A stretch of 64,000 nucleotides of DNA, from the NCBI GenBank assembly GCA_946807835.1, contig OX327711.1, positions 12,311,501 through 12,375,500 on the forward strand. The letters are read 5' to 3'. The notes beneath the pieces are model-generated. The model searched no databases and was not told the origin of the DNA. It saw only the letters and a program-made list of their open reading frames with translations. This DNA comes from Ailanthus altissimus. Lineage: Eukaryota; Streptophyta; Magnoliopsida; Sapindales; Simaroubaceae. Both the position numbers and the translations under genes were made by a program. Below, piece by piece: positions 62,584 to 64,000 of this stretch. The stretch's first letter is position 1. Each line of letters begins with the position of its first letter.

Positions 62584-63721
62584 TGATGAACACTTAAAAT
62601 TACACATTTAATAAGAGTTTCACATCATTGTTTTGTATTACTAGCGTATTTAATTTTCTTAACTTAAGTATGTTTACAATATTGTACCTAATTATCTTTT
62701 AACTATTTTATGGTAGGTTTGATAAAATGGGCATAACTTTCTACTTAAAGATCCAATTAGAGTGATTCTTGATCCTGTGAAGAGCTGACTTAATGGGATA
62801 ACATATTTTATTTTACAAAAGTATTTGAAATTTGAGTGTTTAGAGGGTAAAAATAGCCTAGAACAGAACTAATTTGTAGTATAGGCTCAGTTTGAACAGT
62901 CATCAGTATTTGACCCATAACTATAGAAATATATATCTAATATGTATGAGATAACTCAATTTAAAAAGATAAGAGACTTATCTATAACTTTGATGTTTTG
63001 AGTGACAGCGAATTTGAATCACATCAATTCCAAATTGGATAATCAAGTGGGCGCCTTAGTAATAATCAATACAAATTATTTTGCCACCATTCTTGACTTT
63101 CATCATCCAAGTGGTTCCCTCCTAATTTGTCTCGATTTATCCATGTTTTTCTATAAATAGGTTACTTGTTTATGCTTAAAGATGTAATTCGAAAGTTAGA
63201 ATTTAGTTCAAAATACTTGTCATTTGTATCCATTTCTTTGTAATATTATTTCTCTTGTTTACTATTAAGTCATGTTATTTCTTCTTCCATTTCTTTTCTT
63301 TTTCTTTATTTTTATTATGTCCAAATAATTTTTTTTATGCTAATTTGAAAGGGTAAAGCTCTTGGCAAGGTAATAAGATATGTTTAACACTTATTCGTGA
63401 ATTTAATGCTTCATTCTTAAGTTATGCAAATTTATATATTATGTATTTATTTTGTTTGTAGAATTAATACTCTTTCTTCTAAAGTGGTGATTCGTGATTT
63501 ATTATTGATAGACTTTATACTTGGCACAATAAATTCTTGAAATCATTTACAAGATTTGGTGTATATAACCTTTCTTGTAAAGTGGGAGTCTTGATTTATT
63601 GTAGACAAATATAAAGATTGACATAATAAATACTTGAACCCATTTATAAGATTTGGTGTATAATAATTGAAAGAAATAAATACTAATCAATATATAAATG
63701 ATGATGAACTTTAATTGTTAT
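62584..63721 (+). repeat. 3' LTR of gypsy copy C, interrupted
   Basis: Begins TGATGAACACTTA and follows the 5' LTR (53,071-54,489) until 'aactttaattgttat' at 63,721, where the last about 290 bp are replaced by foreign sequence. By eye there are roughly 15-20 differences in the first 250 aligned bases against the 5' LTR, so the insertion is not recent. Confidence 0.88.
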
Positions 63722-64000
63722 TGTCACGCCCCAGACCCAAAAGATTTTACACACGACATCACTTACATTCATTCAATAATACTTAACACATTCATTTTAA
63801 TTTCTTTCAGAATTATAGTAATTGAATTATGACTGGGACAATTAGTAAACCGGAGATACGCAGAGTTTTCTCAGAGATTAACACTCTACTACGTCACCAG
63901 TAGCAACTTTATTACCGGAAACCCAGAATATATTCATTGCAAATTCTTACTTAAAATCAATCCATTACTACACTTGGTGAAACTTAAACTAAATCCAACC
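63722..64000. repeat. start of another LTR-like element inserted in the gypsy 3' LTR
   Basis: Begins TGTCACGCCCCAGACCC, an opening seen in many plant LTR elements, at an abrupt break in the gypsy LTR. The preceding 5 bp are 'gttat'. The element continues past the window, so class, orientation and target duplication cannot be settled. Confidence 0.5.

Overview
The window reads as nuclear DNA of a flowering plant, most likely a eudicot: it is AT-rich, its genes are split by short GT-AG introns, the protein-coding exons match plant versions of conserved proteins, and nearly everything else is plant-type retrotransposon and satellite DNA. I cannot name the species from sequence alone.

Layout. 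Positions 1-8.6 kb are repeat debris: the 3' end and 3' LTR of an Athila/Tat-like Ty3/gypsy element (copy A), a Copia-type LTR fragment, a dispersed LTR-like repeat and a dead LINE ORF1. From 8.9 to 27.4 kb lies a gene island with three convincing genes: DRT111/SFPS (SPF45-type splicing factor, minus, two exons), a mitochondrial ribosomal protein of the mL40 type (plus, one coding exon), and the cytosolic phenylalanyl-tRNA synthetase beta subunit (minus, 19 exons, all placed here). mL40 and PheRS beta are convergent; DRT111 and mL40 are divergent. Two of the three serve translation, and both of those carry a telo-box (AAACCCTA) near the 5' end.

From 28.7 to 33.8 kb is a second, 5'-truncated gypsy element (copy B), followed by a Copia-type solo-like LTR (34.3-36.1 kb) and other repeat remnants. 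From 38.8 to 53.1 kb is a dead Copia-like element. Its gag frame is split by a 12-kb satellite array (39,145-51,195) of about nine units of about 1.39 kb, each ending in 3-4 smaller sub-repeats of about 150-166 bp. At 53,071 a third gypsy element (copy C), with LTR, tRNA-Asp-type primer site, gag, protease, RT, RNase H and integrase, is nested in the Copia remnant. Its own 3' LTR is cut at 63,722 by the start of yet another LTR-like element that runs off the window.

The most unusual content is inside the gypsy family. Copies B and C both carry, between integrase and the 3' LTR, an uncharacterised Cys-motif reading frame and an intronless copy of a LOG gene (cytokinin riboside 5'-monophosphate phosphoribohydrolase). 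Because both copies hold them in the same order and place, they look like family cargo rather than independent accidents. All TE reading frames seen here are broken, so none of the visible copies looks autonomous.
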